Of a stretch of 64,000 nucleotides of DNA, positions 52,072-64,000 are shown piece after piece (position 1 is the first letter of the stretch; every line of letters starts with the position of its first letter). A program made the position numbers and the translations under genes. The stretch is from Anoplolepis gracilipes (taxonomy: Eukaryota > Arthropoda > Insecta > Hymenoptera > Formicidae), in NCBI RefSeq assembly GCF_047496725.1, contig NC_132976.1, positions 5,874,001 to 5,938,000 on the forward strand. The letters run 5' to 3'. The notes beneath the pieces are model-generated. The model was not told the origin of the DNA. It saw only the letters and a program-made list of their open reading frames with translations, and ran no database searches.

Positions 52072-55000
52072 CTCAAATTTGAAATTATTAACAAACAATT
52101 GATATATTCCTTTTTTTTATTTTAATATTTTACTTCGTCAATTTATTGCTTTGTTTACGAGAGTTAATTAATTATGATGATAATCTACATAATTGTTCAT
52201 AGAGAATAATCGCGTTTGATATCTTTCATTTCTTACTTCTCTTAATATACTTGTCGACCTCCCGGTATTTCGACATGTGTATAAATAATAACGCGACCTA
52301 CCGTAACCTTGTCATTCACGCGGCGGGACTCGAGTGAGCAGGTAGCGACGTAAGTCGCTCCGTGTGTCGCATTTCACTTTGAGAAACGTGATCGTGAGAA
52401 ATATGAGAGATATTATCACTAGATAATATTCATCCTAAAAATTAACGATTATTTAATTACCGGAATTAATTAATTTTCGCGCGATTAATCCTAAGAGATG
52501 CGAGATACCAATAATTAATTTAATAATTAATTTAAGAAATTCAGAGAATACAATTTCACATCAATTTATTTCGTATTGCGTTAAATATTTCGTGACGGTA
52601 ATAAATGAACTACACTGTTTCCAGCCTTCGGCGTATAATGTATTAATGTTTGTACTCGGTCGCTTTGTTGTCACTCAGACAATGAAACTAGAAGGGCAGA
52701 CAGCGGTATCAGTCGCTTTGTATATTATCTTCGCATTATCCTTCGAGACGAGATCACGAGCATTAATCGGAGATAATGATTTACTATGATAGTACGATTA
52801 ACTTATTTTCGTACGATTAATTAATTCTAGTAATCATTATTACTAGTATATCTAATAATAATTATTATTTAGTAATTATTTCTACTAAATATCGCGGTGG
52901 TAGTTATTTATCATATTTTGTATAATTTAGAAATATGATTCAAAACAATATGAAATGTCATTTGTAAATTATCATTTTATTTGGAAAACAGTGATAATTA
53001 CTTTTAAAATTCTTAGAATTGAGTTTATCGCACTTTAAACTTTTATGGCTGACTTAAATGTAATTTGCTCATCATTTTCTTTAATTGAGATCGCGAATTA
53101 ATGATGGCTGGATCGAATGATTCAGATAATTCAAAATCTTGATAATATCTTTATTAATGATTTAGTAATAATATTTATTTCATGAATATAAGCAATGTAC
53201 ATTATATATTAAACATCGCAAACATAAAATACATGCATATATAGAATACATATTATAGATATACTAATTGTAAGATGCAAAATACTTGCTTCCAATAACT
53301 TTCTTTTACATTATGTATGTAATAATGCGTGTGTCGCGTGCGATTGACCTCAGAAATATAGTCGAGCGATTATCATATTTAGTGATTAGTGAGGAAGTGA
53401 CAGTAATTAACAGTGTTGTCGCAAATGAGTATTACGCCATAAAAAAGAATGAACAAGAAAGAACACGGCTCACGGGAAAATATCAGGCTACGGTGGGACG
53501 ACTATGAAGGTGAGTGATATATAATTTATTGATTTATATTCGTTACTTGTACGTGAAATTAATTGTGCATTTATCTCTGCCGTAATGATTCATTTTATAT
53601 TGTCTTATTTTATCTTACAATGCAATAAGAGAGATATATAGAATATTCTAGAGATATATATGTACTAAAGATATAATATTCTACAGATTTTTTTTGAAAT
53701 TCTTAAAATATTTAAATAAAAAATTATAATAATTAATATTTCATATATTTATATAAATAATTCAATATCTTTATTAAAGACATGCAAATATATACATATA
53801 TACATATGATGTTAAACACACATATTGATATATATTTTTACATAGAGGCGAATGTTTTTATTTTAAGAATTAACAAAAGAGATAAAGATTGAATGAATTG
53901 TTTCTCTCCAAAAAAAATCTAAATTTCTGTGTGTCTGCAAACTGAAGAATTATTTACGGCCAATATATCGGCTGGAATATACACAAGAATCGAAAGCTCG
54001 ATCACGACAATAATATCGTATAAAAAGCGAAAGAGAAATAGAATGAGAGAGATTTAAATGGCAATGTCAACCGTGGAACAAGTGGAGAACACGCTGCGTA
54101 CATGGAGTCACCTAACTCGGCCGGGTCAGCTGGCTTATCCTCCTTCTTTGTTCTCTTCGATTCTTCATCATAGATCAGAACATATCTACATCTGCTCGTA
54201 TACAAACTATAAACGGGAGATCTTATGGGAAATAGAAAGTAGGCACGCGACGTTCGCAAATGCTCCATGCGTTTAGCTTATCTGAAATTTACGAGTCGAG
54301 TTGCCTCATAATTATCATTGTAGAAACTCGTCAGAGAAAAAGAAGGAGATATGATACGAAAGTAAATGCGGAGGGGGTAGAAAGAAACATAAAGAGAAAT
54401 AAAGAAACTACTTTGTAGCGTATCTCGAGATTGTAAACTGTGTAATTGCTACGGACACTTGCATTTACTCGGGCATCTGTTTATTCACTTCGATCGCGAA
54501 ATGTGCCGAGCCGTAAACGCCTATTCGAGATCATTCGAATCGGTTTTCATCTTGGTAAAAGAGCGTGCTTATTATCCGCAGAAACTGTCTGTCGATTGGT
54601 ATCTGCTGCGTATTAATGATGCTATCACAAAGTTGTTTCGCAACGGTTCACTCCGTGGTAGCCTTCGGTAATTAGGAAAAAAAATATTATTACTGAATGA
54701 GATAGACTCCGATATCGCATCATGCGAGAAAAGCGTAGCGATCTCCAGTTTCGACATATCCAGCTTTGATGTAATATTTAATTCTTCCGACAACCTGTCA
54801 TTAAGATTCTAATAAGTGCAACGTCGTTTCCTCTCATGCTTTAAAAATATCTTTTCTAGGAGCAGAAATTATTGGCTGGAGATTGTCTTGAACGTAAATT
54901 GACAATTGCAAAGATTTGAAATGATTTGATATTGGAAGATAAATGATACAGTGGGACACGCAATAAATCGGCGAAACGTCAAGATATAGAAAAACGGACG

Positions 55001-58000
55001 GAATCGCTTCGTCTCACTGTTTCTTTGTTATGGGACCGATGACACGCTATTGGTCTCAACCATAGCTCCTAGACCCACTACACGATCACAAGGCTCAGCT
55101 CGACCGTCTGCGACGCGGCCTTGTGAAATTCATGGCAAAAAAATGTCTGCGGATCCCCCTTCACCACCCCTCTTCCTTATCCTTACGCCGTCGTTCACCT
55201 CGTTTCTCCGTTCGTTTATAGATCGGTTAGGGTCAAGATTATTTTTAAGATTTCACAGATAATTTTATTATTAGTCCAACCAATTATCACGTACGTAAAA
55301 CTGATACGAAAGATGTGGATTCTGTTATAAAACAAAACTCAGAAATTTTTCGATAATAAAGAAAATAGAAATTAGATCCTTTTAAAACAAATGATAAATC
55401 TTTGAGATGTTATCAGTGCATTATTAAATCATTTTTATTGTATTTTTATGGCAATTATATATTCTTTTATTTATAAAATATCTTAATATAAATATTTATA
55501 ATAAATTTAAGAATTAGTTTCTCTCTTCTTTTTTTTATTTGTTATTTATCTCTAATAATTTTCAACTAAAGAAAGATTGAAAAAAATATTTAACTTTGAA
55601 TAAAATTTTCGGTAAGTTAAATAGAGAAAAAAAAAAACACTATGGAGTATGTTAACGTGCGCGCTGAGATCGATGCTAGCAATATGTAAAAATGCAACGA
55701 TTCTCTCGAGGATCGGAATCTGTAACCACAAAATCCATTCCGCAAAGTCCGGATCATTAGTAGCGGAGCTAGGCGAAAACTCTTGCCATTCTCGTGCAGT
55801 CAATTAGCCGAATTGATTACCAGACACCCGTGACTTCGGTCGTTATAACGATCCATTCCTATTACTTGCCCCGAATGCCTAGCGTGCCATCGGCCGAGCG
55901 GCATGCAGAACAGCGAGGATACAACGACAGAACCGGGACTGAAAAAAAATCGGACTATGGAACATTCTGCAGCTTTGTCGAGGCGCGCTCACACATCGCG
56001 CGTGTACATTAGCGTGTCTCGTCCCTTTTTTTCCACGTTTCCCTCTCTTTCTCTCCTCCTTCCTCGATATTCTCGTCATAATAAAAGATTCTGTTCGTCC
56101 CTCTATAACGCCGGTCCGCCTCTATCGTTTCGAGCAAGCAACGGCAGCGTGTTCGAGCAGGTTCTCAGGAATTCACGACTCATGCGGCGACCGGGTGTTC
56201 AGGTGAAACGGATAATGGCATTTAACGAATAGGAATCGCGTTGCACCGGATGCACCGAGCGCGGTCCAAATTACCGGGTCGGGCTAATGTACAAATGACG
56301 TCCGATGACGATCGTGGATATTGTTCTAACACCTTTCTTCGGGCGTGTTATTCCGTGAGAACACCACCCGCCTCTTTTTTCCATTTATCTTAGTTGGACA
56401 TCGACCTCCGCTCTCGTAGATTCCGTCTAATTGTTTTAATTTTTTAAACTTATCGTTCAAATCAAGTCAAGTTCACAATCTTCGACAATATTCGAGATTG
56501 TTTTTTTTTTTTTTTAATCAAATTAATAAATTTAATTAAAAAAAAATACAACATATTAAGAATTTTTTTGAAATTGATTTTTATGGTTAAATAGTTAATC
56601 CATAGTTTTGAGACTTTGGGAATTTGATGTGTGTATTTATGTAGAGAGAAGGTATATTGTATATATTATACTCTCTCATTTACAAAATATAAACAAATTA
56701 TTTTTCAGAAAGAAATGATGAGCGCAATTAGCACGTACGAACCAATAATTAGAATTAATATGTAAGTTCAAGCGTATAAATGCTCGCAAAGGGGTGCAAA
56801 AAGGGCAGGACGAAGGGACGAATTAAGATGATAAAGAAAGAGAGCGAAAGAGATGGCGGGATAAGAAGCGACTCTCCTCATCTCTGAAAACTGGTCTGGT
56901 GCAGTTGCGGTCTTAGGAACAGAGGAGAGTCGAAGGAGCTGCATTCCCTAGTAATTAGTCTCACCCATAAATTACTGGCTATTTCGCGTCTGTGTTGGTC
57001 ACGAGTAACACCCGTTCCCTCCTCCCATCCCGCCACGTTCCAACTTCTTCTGCTGCTCTTCCTACGCTTCTTTGTACTGGTGTTGGTCACTCAAAATTTC
57101 TCCCTCATGAAAATGATGTACGAGAGATGCAACGACGAGAGATGCTTACTCGTTATATCCTCTGACATTTTTTTCTTATACGTATTTTCCTATAAATTAT
57201 TTCCTATATAATACGCTTCGGTATCTTTTAATTAAATATTACATATGATTTACATATAATTGATTTCTCTCTCTGTTGAATAAGAATTTACATAATTTTG
57301 TTACAAAATTTTACGATCGTCTACTACATCTCGGTTAAGCCTGTTGGAAACATGTCAACATTTTCTCTATGCGCTATCGCGTACGAAACAAATATCTAGA
57401 TAAGAACAGATGGACTATTTAGCGACAGAAGATTCTAAGTGCCGGGAGATCCGGTACTCTCTATGGGAACGAAACGGGCTCATCTTTGCCGTAGGTCCGC
57501 GGACCTGTTCTGGACCGAGCGGATCTCTCGGGGCGCCGAAGAAAGGGGCACAGGACCCCGCTGCTAAATGAGCTGTAATATGGACCCCCGCTGAATCTCC
57601 CCTCTTCCCGTCGGCCCTCCTTGAACCATACTCCGAAACATTTCTCCTCCCTTTCATCGCCGCTTAAAACCACTCACGCTGTTTGGTCCGCCGGTTATGA
57701 TATGACCACATGAGACGACTTCTTCTGCTGTCGACTGTTCCTGTAATATTTTTGCTTCCCGGCTCTCCTTAATTTTTTTTTATCTTCTGCTTTTTCATCG
57801 CCGCTATTATCGCTCTCGTCTCTATCACTGAGACCCCATCAATGACCGCTTCATTTCTGAGATCGCGCGCTCGGAAAAAAAGAAATACTTATGGAAATAC
57901 TATGAGGCATAGAGAGAATATTTAAAGCGAATTATTATAGCATTAACTTTCTTTAAGAGATCAATTTGTCGGATGAAATTGAGTTTCTGATAAGCCATTA

Positions 58001-59041
58001 TTTATTGACATTAAATTAGAGATAAAAGCGAATAGATCTAACAATATAAGAAAAATGCCGTTATTGAACGAACTAGTTCATAGTTTCTTTTCCTGACTAT
58101 TATTCCTGGAAGTAACGGCGAATGTGGTCGTGACACCGAGACCTATTTCTTACAATGCTGTTCGGTCAATGAAGCAGTTGACCCACGACTTGCCGGTCGA
58201 TCCAGCAATTAGGCCAATCATTCGATCGACGTTGCAATTCGTAAGTCGATCGATGACACGGAAACGTAAAGGATTATTTAAGCTTTTAATAAGACTCTGT
58301 TTTGTTAGTTACGCGAAAATATTTTTCAAGGTCGACACGATAAGTATCCGTTTTTTTCTCACATACCGCACGCTACGATTATGAATGACGATTCGCGGAA
58401 TTAAAGTCGATGAGCTGTTAACGTTTCTCAGCTCATTAGCTAGATATAACCATTATATTATGTAGGCACTAAGTTGGATGTATAGATTGCAAAATATCAT
58501 CATATAGCAGTAAACATTATCTCGAAAGCTATAATTATCGTAATAACGTCATATGTAATAACGGCCATTAAAGGCGTGAATGTTGCTGCCGAAATGAAAC
58601 GATGTTAGGCTCGGAATCTCGCATGTGTATTATTGAACCGCGTCTGCTGTAATAGAATTCGGAGCGGCCGATACTCTCTGAAACGGTGAAGTGCTCGGGA
58701 ACCGGTAAAGGCTGCGGCCGCGAGCGCTCGCGGCTTTGTCGTGGCGGCGGAGATGAAAAGGATGTAGCGAGCCACACGCCGACAGCTTAAGCCCTCAATA
58801 GCCCTCTACGATGGTGCAGCGTGTACCGAAGCCATGATACGGCGGGAAGAGGCGAGATGGAAGGAGCAGGTCGCCGGTCGAAAAGGAGGAAGAGAAAAGG
58901 AAGCGAGGGTGAGATGCGAAGAAGGGACCGGCCATGGCGAGGCGGTGGCGGCGGGGGACGAAGGGGGAGACGAGGCATGAGACGGCTACCGAGAGAGCGG
59001 AGAGCTCGCCTTCACAAAGCATCAGAATGGGACTTACCGGG

Positions 59042-59055
59042 CCCCCCCCCCCCCC
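59042..59055. repeat. Poly-C run
   Basis: Fourteen consecutive C on the plus strand, preceded by GGG. Its length is likely to be unreliable in sequencing. Confidence 0.9.
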
Positions 59056-59140
59056 GTTATTAGTCCTTACTCGTTTCGTACTCGTATTGGTAAGGGTCTC
59101 GTGAGAAAGAGAGAGATCACAGATCTCGCGCGCGGATATA

Positions 59141-59143
<3 letters not shown>

Positions 59144-59174
<31 letters not shown>
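59144..59174. repeat. (AC)n microsatellite
   Basis: About 15 AC units. It is the only long (CA)n tract in the window, where GA and AT types dominate. Confidence 0.95.
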
Positions 59175-59177
<3 letters not shown>

Positions 59178-59652
59178 GAATCGCTCTCATGTGAAGGCGA
59201 ACGATGGCGCGGAAAATGTCAGTGTCATCGATACCTGCTTTTCTCGTGGCGCTTGCCGATCTGAGAACTCATCATCCGGTAAGAGTTCTCTTTGTCGCGC
59301 TATTGAAAAGGAAAGAGGGATAGAGAAGAACGACACGTCGAGCGAGATTCGCTTGACAAGGTGCAGAGAAATCTTTATTACGGGAATGAGAGGATGAGAG
59401 GGTAGTAGAGGGATGAAAAGGTATATTCGAGCATAGGATTGAGATCTCTTTGGATAAGCCTTCAATGGAATCTTTTATTTTAGGAGCAATCATGGACTTG
59501 CAGTTTTCCTTTAGCTTCTCACCGAAAATTTCGTTTCGTTATGTTATCATGACGATAAAATAATAATTATTCTTATAAATAATAAACATATAAATTAAAA
59601 TAAAATTAAGTTTATACATATATATGTATATATATGTAAGTCTTACAAACGT

Positions 59653-59654
<2 letters not shown>

Positions 59655-59699
<45 letters not shown>
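59655..59699. repeat. (AT)n microsatellite
   Basis: About 22 AT units within a longer AT-rich, semi-alternating stretch (59600-59820). Confidence 0.95.
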
Positions 59700-59702
<3 letters not shown>

Positions 59703-60900
59703 ATTGCTATATATATTTTTGTAAAAAATACAAACCGGAGCATTTATTTTAATATACTTATATATTTATTACATTTGTCTATATTATAAATATATATATA
59801 TGTACACATCATATATTGGACCATTTTTTAATATTCTTTTAAAGTTATATTCTTTCTGTGTTAACGATTCCGTTTAAATACTATCGTAAAATACTATCAT
59901 TCGTGTCGGCTAGCGTTGATCACCTTGACATTGCGCGTTCGAATCGGAAAGATCGAGGCATATGATCGTACCTCCCTCCGTGGGATCCTAGGCATTGGAG
60001 CAGAGAGGAGCCTACGCAAGCGTCTTCTCGTGCCCAGCGGGTTCCGTAGGCGAGTTAAAAGAGGAAAAGAGGGGTTCGGTTGCGACTCGTTGCCGCCGAG
60101 CGGCGCTCACCTGCCTAGTCTGCAACAGTCTCATACAGTTCGCTCCGGCCAGGAGCTTCGCTGGCGATCGCAGACATCTCTCGTTGTCTCCCCTACCATC
60201 TCGATTTTTCCACCTCCGCAGGCTCTCACAGGTTTTCCACCCTTCTTTCCCCACTCTTCTTCCCTCTCTGCAATTTTCGTCCTTGCGTCAGCTTCCCTCC
60301 GTTCCCGTTCCCGCCTACAATTTTTTGCACGTGTTACACGAAATTTGCGAATCTACTTTTCGCGAGCGATCTGTTTGAATTTGGAATTGAAAAATCTTCA
60401 ACGTCTTCTCTCAAGGGGATGGTCTCCTCCTCGAAAAGATTGCATCTCTTCGAAAGACGGCGAAATCGAAGATGCACCCGTTGCCAACTTCGGTGGCGGT
60501 GATCTCGCGGCAACGGTGGTGACGGTTGTTATGGTGGTGGTGGTGGTGGTGATGCTGGTACATGGTGAAGAAGAAAAAGAAGAAGAAGAAGAAGAAAACG
60601 GTGTATATTGGTGGGGGCAGCTCTTCTCTCTACTCCTCAGAATTCCGTTGGTGGGGGTAAGGCAACACTCAAAGATCGTGGTGACGTAGTTCTGGCAGGA
60701 ACGCGACGCGTTTTTGTCCACGTAGCAAGAAAAGAGAACTTTCCTCGTCTGTGCCTTACATAGTCGGCACTTTTGAGAAAGAAAGAACGAGAGAGAGAAA
60801 AGAAGAGTAAAATACGGAAGTAGAGAAAGCGAAGAGAAGGAAGAGGACGTCAAATACTTCGACAGACACAGAGAAAAAGGAAGAGGGAGCTAGCGAGAGA

Positions 60901-60901
60901 G

Positions 60902-60944
<43 letters not shown>
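60901..60944. repeat. (GA)n microsatellite in a purine tract
   Basis: GA repeat with two GAAAGA interruptions, in the middle of a purine-rich region of about 200 bases (60770-60970). It lies about 0.8 kb upstream of the Wnt signal-peptide exon. Confidence 0.9.
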
Positions 60945-60947
<3 letters not shown>

Positions 60948-61748
60948 AAAGAGAGAGGGTGATTGAAGTGGGGGGGAAAAAGAAGAGACAGATGATTCAA
61001 AGGACCGGAAGTCAGTGGTCCTCTCTCTTCCGGATCTTTCTCGAATTGCGAGCCTCTTTTTCGCAATCTTGAAGAGGTGTCTCTTGCAACAAATTTTACA
61101 TCATCTTCAAGCATCCGCAGTGCGATATGATCACAAGCGCACACCATGATCGTCGTGGTAGCGTGATTTTTGAAGACCTTCGCTTCGCAAGACATGTCAA
61201 GAAACGCAACATAGAGAATAATATTCTTCGATAAGAATCGAACGCAACAATTGAGAGAAACGAAGAACTTTGGGGGTGTCATCAAATGAGTCTTCGGCAA
61301 GAAATGTGATTGTTCTTCAATATTATTTTGTTGACATCGGTTCTGAAAAAAAATCTAGTCTATCAGGGAAACTGCGAAAATATCGGTGAAAATTGATTCA
61401 AAGATTTCAAGAGGAACCATGATACTTTACGAGCGAATAATCACACGTTGTGATGTCAAGTTTCATTGGATGGATTGACAAGGGAGTCGCGCGATAGAGG
61501 GGATAGTTTGAGTCAGTTCGCGTGCTAATATTCGATCACAAAGGTGTATTTAGTAATAGAGGATACACGCTGAATTTTCGCGGCGATTTGCTTCCTTTCA
61601 ATTTCGTAGTTTATCAGCTCGGTGAATTCGTGAAGATTGTTGTCGTATTCAATTTCGTTTCGCAGTTTTCATCGATAATCAGTGAACAGACCGGGCAAAG
61701 GAAATATAATCGGTAATCTTCCGAAGTGTGCTATCAGGTGCGGAGGGG

Positions 61749-61816
61749 ATGGAGATGCGTTCCGTTCTCGTGGCGATCTGCCTTCTCCTTGTCACTCCTA
61801 TCACCGGCTCTTTCTG
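61749..61816 (+). CDS. Wnt-family first coding exon (signal peptide), probably Wnt6 or wg
   Basis: The plus-strand exon begins ATGGAGATG; the second Met (61755) gives MRSVLVAICLLLVTPITGSF, a textbook signal peptide with a Gly-Ser cleavage region. It is interrupted after the first two bases of a Trp codon at donor TTTCTG|GTGAGT, phase 2. Wnt1 and Wnt6 genes are typically split at this point, within the W or WW just after the signal peptide (as in human WNT6 GGLWWAVG and WNT1 RWWGIV). A hydrophobic residue before W favours Wnt6. Its place beside Wnt10 also fits Wnt6 or Wnt1, which cluster with Wnt10 in insects. The other exons are right of the window. The sequence alone proves only a secreted protein, and both ATGs have acceptable contexts. 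Confidence 0.6.
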
Positions 61817-64000
61817 GTGAGTGGTTTTTGACTCCTCTCATTCTGCGATATATATTTGTTTTTTTGCTTCGGTTCTTGCTGCATATATCCATAAAATCAT
61901 GTTTTTATGTTCGGTTTATAATAAATAAATCTAGTAGCGAACCAGCTAAATAGAATATGTCAAGGTTAGGTTCTTCTAAATGTTTTTTTTTCTTTTTATT
62001 ACTTTTTTTTTAACGTGAGTAACTTATTACTTGGTTTTTCACTCTGTACTTCTGTGCCTTAAATGTGATCGCCTGATTTTGAATTTTATTTGTCTAATCG
62101 AAGATTGCAAACAGTCATGACACGAGATGATTGACATAAGATAAAAGAATCATAATCTTGCATTGCGTGCACAATGAGAATTTATATTATACCTTGCGAA
62201 CAAAGAAAAAAATCTTCGTACAATACCGAATTCGGTTTTATGAGCCTGACGTAGTAGTAAATGAAAACGTTTCTCACTATTTTCAACCTGATTATCTTAA
62301 CGCTGGGTCACGACGGTTGCCTTCACGATAGGAATAACAACGCGTTCTCACTTCCCTCGTCGAAGTCTCTCAAAAGTGAGATAAAGAGTGACACGTAACA
62401 GCTCGGCATGTCCTTAGCACCCGTAACACGTGACGGCCATAAAAACGAGGGTTAAAACAAACATAAGTTATATGTATCTGGTATCTCTGGTAGTCCGCAT
62501 TGCTTGCGCTAGGTAAGAAAAAAAAAGGAAATATAATTCCTTTAAAAAAAAGTCCATTTAAGATTCGTGTCTAACCTGCTGTAACGAATCTAGATACGAG
62601 CGATACGTTTTGACGCGATTCCGCTGACGTCACTTCTTTATTTATCGTCACAATTTTCTCTTTCTTACGCAATTATTCGCTTGTGTTAAATTTATTATCA
62701 AAGTACTATATTTTATTTTGCCCAGATAATATACAATATTTATTAACGGCCTCGTTAAATGTAGCAAATTGTATGATAAAATTTTCACTGTGTTTAACAT
62801 CATTTTTAAATAATTGCTATTTTTGCCCAATTGTACGATTGTATCTTAAATCTTGCACAGCCGTTGCAATGAGTTACATACGAGATTTGTCACTTAGTTG
62901 TATTAATGCCAATACTTGGTGAATGTGAAGAACTAACGAGTGCGCTCCAGTTTCGAGGTGCGTCATCTGGGTTATCAATTACATCGTACGTTACGCGCAT
63001 GTAAGAGATGAGTAATGGCGCTATAAATCCTCCTTTGGTAGTTATCCATGTTCTTATAAGCAGACTATGTCTCGAGATTTATGGCTTCATTTTGTGCTAA
63101 CGTGTAAGTCTCTTATTATTGGCGGCGCGCGCAAAATGCTTCTGTAGATATCTCTTTATATCTAAACAGGATCATAAGTGAAATCTTGCCTATTTATAAA
63201 ATTACTCCACTTCCGCTTGTCCTTAAAATATACTGTCACGACTTCGTTTTTGTTGAGGAACGAAATTTTCTGGAATATCGAACGCAGCGCAAAATCAGGT
63301 GACACTTTCGGTAGCTGCGTGGCTGAAATCCAATTTATCTTGACGAGTACTTAATAATAAATCACTCTGTCATGCGACACATTTGCTGTGTACTACACTT
63401 TGTTATGCAAATGTTTACACGATGATAGAACGTTATCGTGCCCGTGTCACTCGGAATTACACAGCATCCGGAGACGGACCATCTCGTAACTATGTTTTAA
63501 CGAGCGTAGCGTGAACTTTGCGTGCATTATAAGAAAGTGAAAATTATTTATATACATAATTACTATTATCTATCGAAAACATAATAAAATTAATTACTAC
63601 ATACACGACTATTAAATAAATGTTATTAAATTAATTTGAATCACGCGTGAATCGTAGATTCTTTTTTTTTGTGTCACAAATAGTGATTTTTCGAATACGA
63701 CGAAGTAACCAGTATTGTTCAAAGGATATCTCTTAGGGACGAAGAAGGAGAGATCCTCTCGAGATCTGTTAAATATTTGTTTTCGATTTAAAGCGGATTT
63801 CTGCGTTCTGACGATGTTGTGAGTCTGCACCTCGTTGCTTTCTGGCTCAGCCGTCGTTCACGGTGTGTTTGATAAATATATTAGGAGGAAGATGACGGTT
63901 TGTTTCGATAATAACAGGTATTTAACAGTTAGAGTGGAAACTTTTGGTTCTTTTCTTCTCTGTGTACTTCGTTTATCATCTGTAAGTTAATCTACGGCTA
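61817..64000 (+). other. First intron of the right-hand Wnt-like gene (partial)
   Basis: From the GTGAGT donor to the window end, no exon encoding a Wnt N-terminus (AVG..., then ECQ.QF..RWNCS) is readable on the plus strand, so this intron should exceed 2.1 kb. Contents are AT-rich with T-runs (about 61984-62010) and GC-richer pieces at 62260-62460 and 63410-63510. No repeat or RNA gene was recognised. Confidence 0.5.

Larger units (their letters stand above)
51048..61748. other. Gene-free DNA leading to the right-hand Wnt exon
   Basis: AT-rich DNA with simple repeats fills 51.05-54 kb. GC-richer patches follow at about 54080-54290, 55010-55240, 55640-56390, 56780-57110, 57400-57700, 58080-58400, 58560-59400 and 59900-61720. 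The last block should hold the promoter and 5' UTR of the plus-strand Wnt gene. It contains a purine-rich tract (about 60770-60970), (GGT)n and (GAA)n repeats (60531-60597) and long open frames on both strands, none with a known domain. A strong donor (ATGAAG|GTGAGT) at about 53509 suggests an untranslated or non-coding-RNA exon but has no proven partner. Confidence 0.5.

Noticed and set aside
59930..59960. tRNA B-box-like word GTTCGAATC
   Set aside because: No matching A box, anticodon stem or acceptor stem could be built around it. No tRNA was found elsewhere either.
59916..60689. Plus-strand open frame of 257 codons
   Set aside because: The product is an unrecognised Ser/Arg-rich sequence with a VVVVV run and Glu-rich stretch caused by GGT and GAA repeats. 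The opposite strand is open too. No domain or splice context was seen.
60398..60853. Minus-strand frame of 151 codons with hydrophobic start and Cys residues
   Set aside because: Low-complexity Ser and Thr runs derive from the GAA and GGT repeats, and the start comes from a purine-rich tract. No family signature.
1..64000. CRISPR arrays, operons, phage or toxin systems
   Set aside because: No regularly spaced direct repeats and no bacterial-type gene packing. Spliced genes and composition mark this as insect nuclear DNA.

Overview
The window looks like nuclear DNA of an insect, most likely a hymenopteran and possibly an ant. It is AT-rich and gene-poor, with many long (GA)n/(TC)n and (AT)n microsatellites, small inverted-repeat transposon remnants and intron-split genes with GT..AG borders. 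No bacterial, phage or organellar features were seen. The organism is inferred from protein resemblance and composition, not from a database search.

Only three genes can be supported. (1) At the left edge, on the minus strand, the first two coding exons of a ninaC / class III myosin gene (about 2.27-2.80 kb) encode the N-lobe of its protein kinase domain; the rest runs off the left end. (2) On the minus strand, three exons of a Wnt10 orthologue (17490-17740, 12546-12829, 10209-10733) join in frame from upstream of the conserved Wnt core to the natural stop codon. A separate signal-peptide exon was not identified. (3) Near the right edge, on the plus strand, a short exon (61749-61816) encodes a signal peptide that ends inside a Trp codon at a consensus splice donor. 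This is the usual first exon of a Wnt gene, here most likely Wnt6 or else Wnt1/wingless, and its remaining exons lie beyond the window.

Layout: 1-2.8 kb ninaC 5' part; 2.8-10.2 kb spacer; 10.2-17.7 kb Wnt10, with introns of 1.8 and 4.7 kb; 17.7-61.7 kb, a 44-kb stretch without a recognisable gene; 61.7-64 kb, first exon and first intron of the second Wnt gene. The Wnt10 and right-hand Wnt genes are transcribed divergently from the two ends of the 44-kb stretch, so their shared cis-regulatory DNA probably lies there. That stretch also holds most of the repeats: a piggyBac-type MITE with TTAA target sites (50.5-51.0 kb), a 70-bp-arm hairpin (33.4 kb), a 210-bp palindrome (30.2 kb), a possible CACTG-ended element (22.3 kb) and several GC-rich palindromes.

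I found no undescribed multi-gene system. The most useful results are the ninaC-Wnt10-Wnt block, with its Wnt10 exon structure and the divergent right-hand Wnt exon, plus a few unexplained hairpins and two candidate short coding exons (18282-18461 and 42871-43152).
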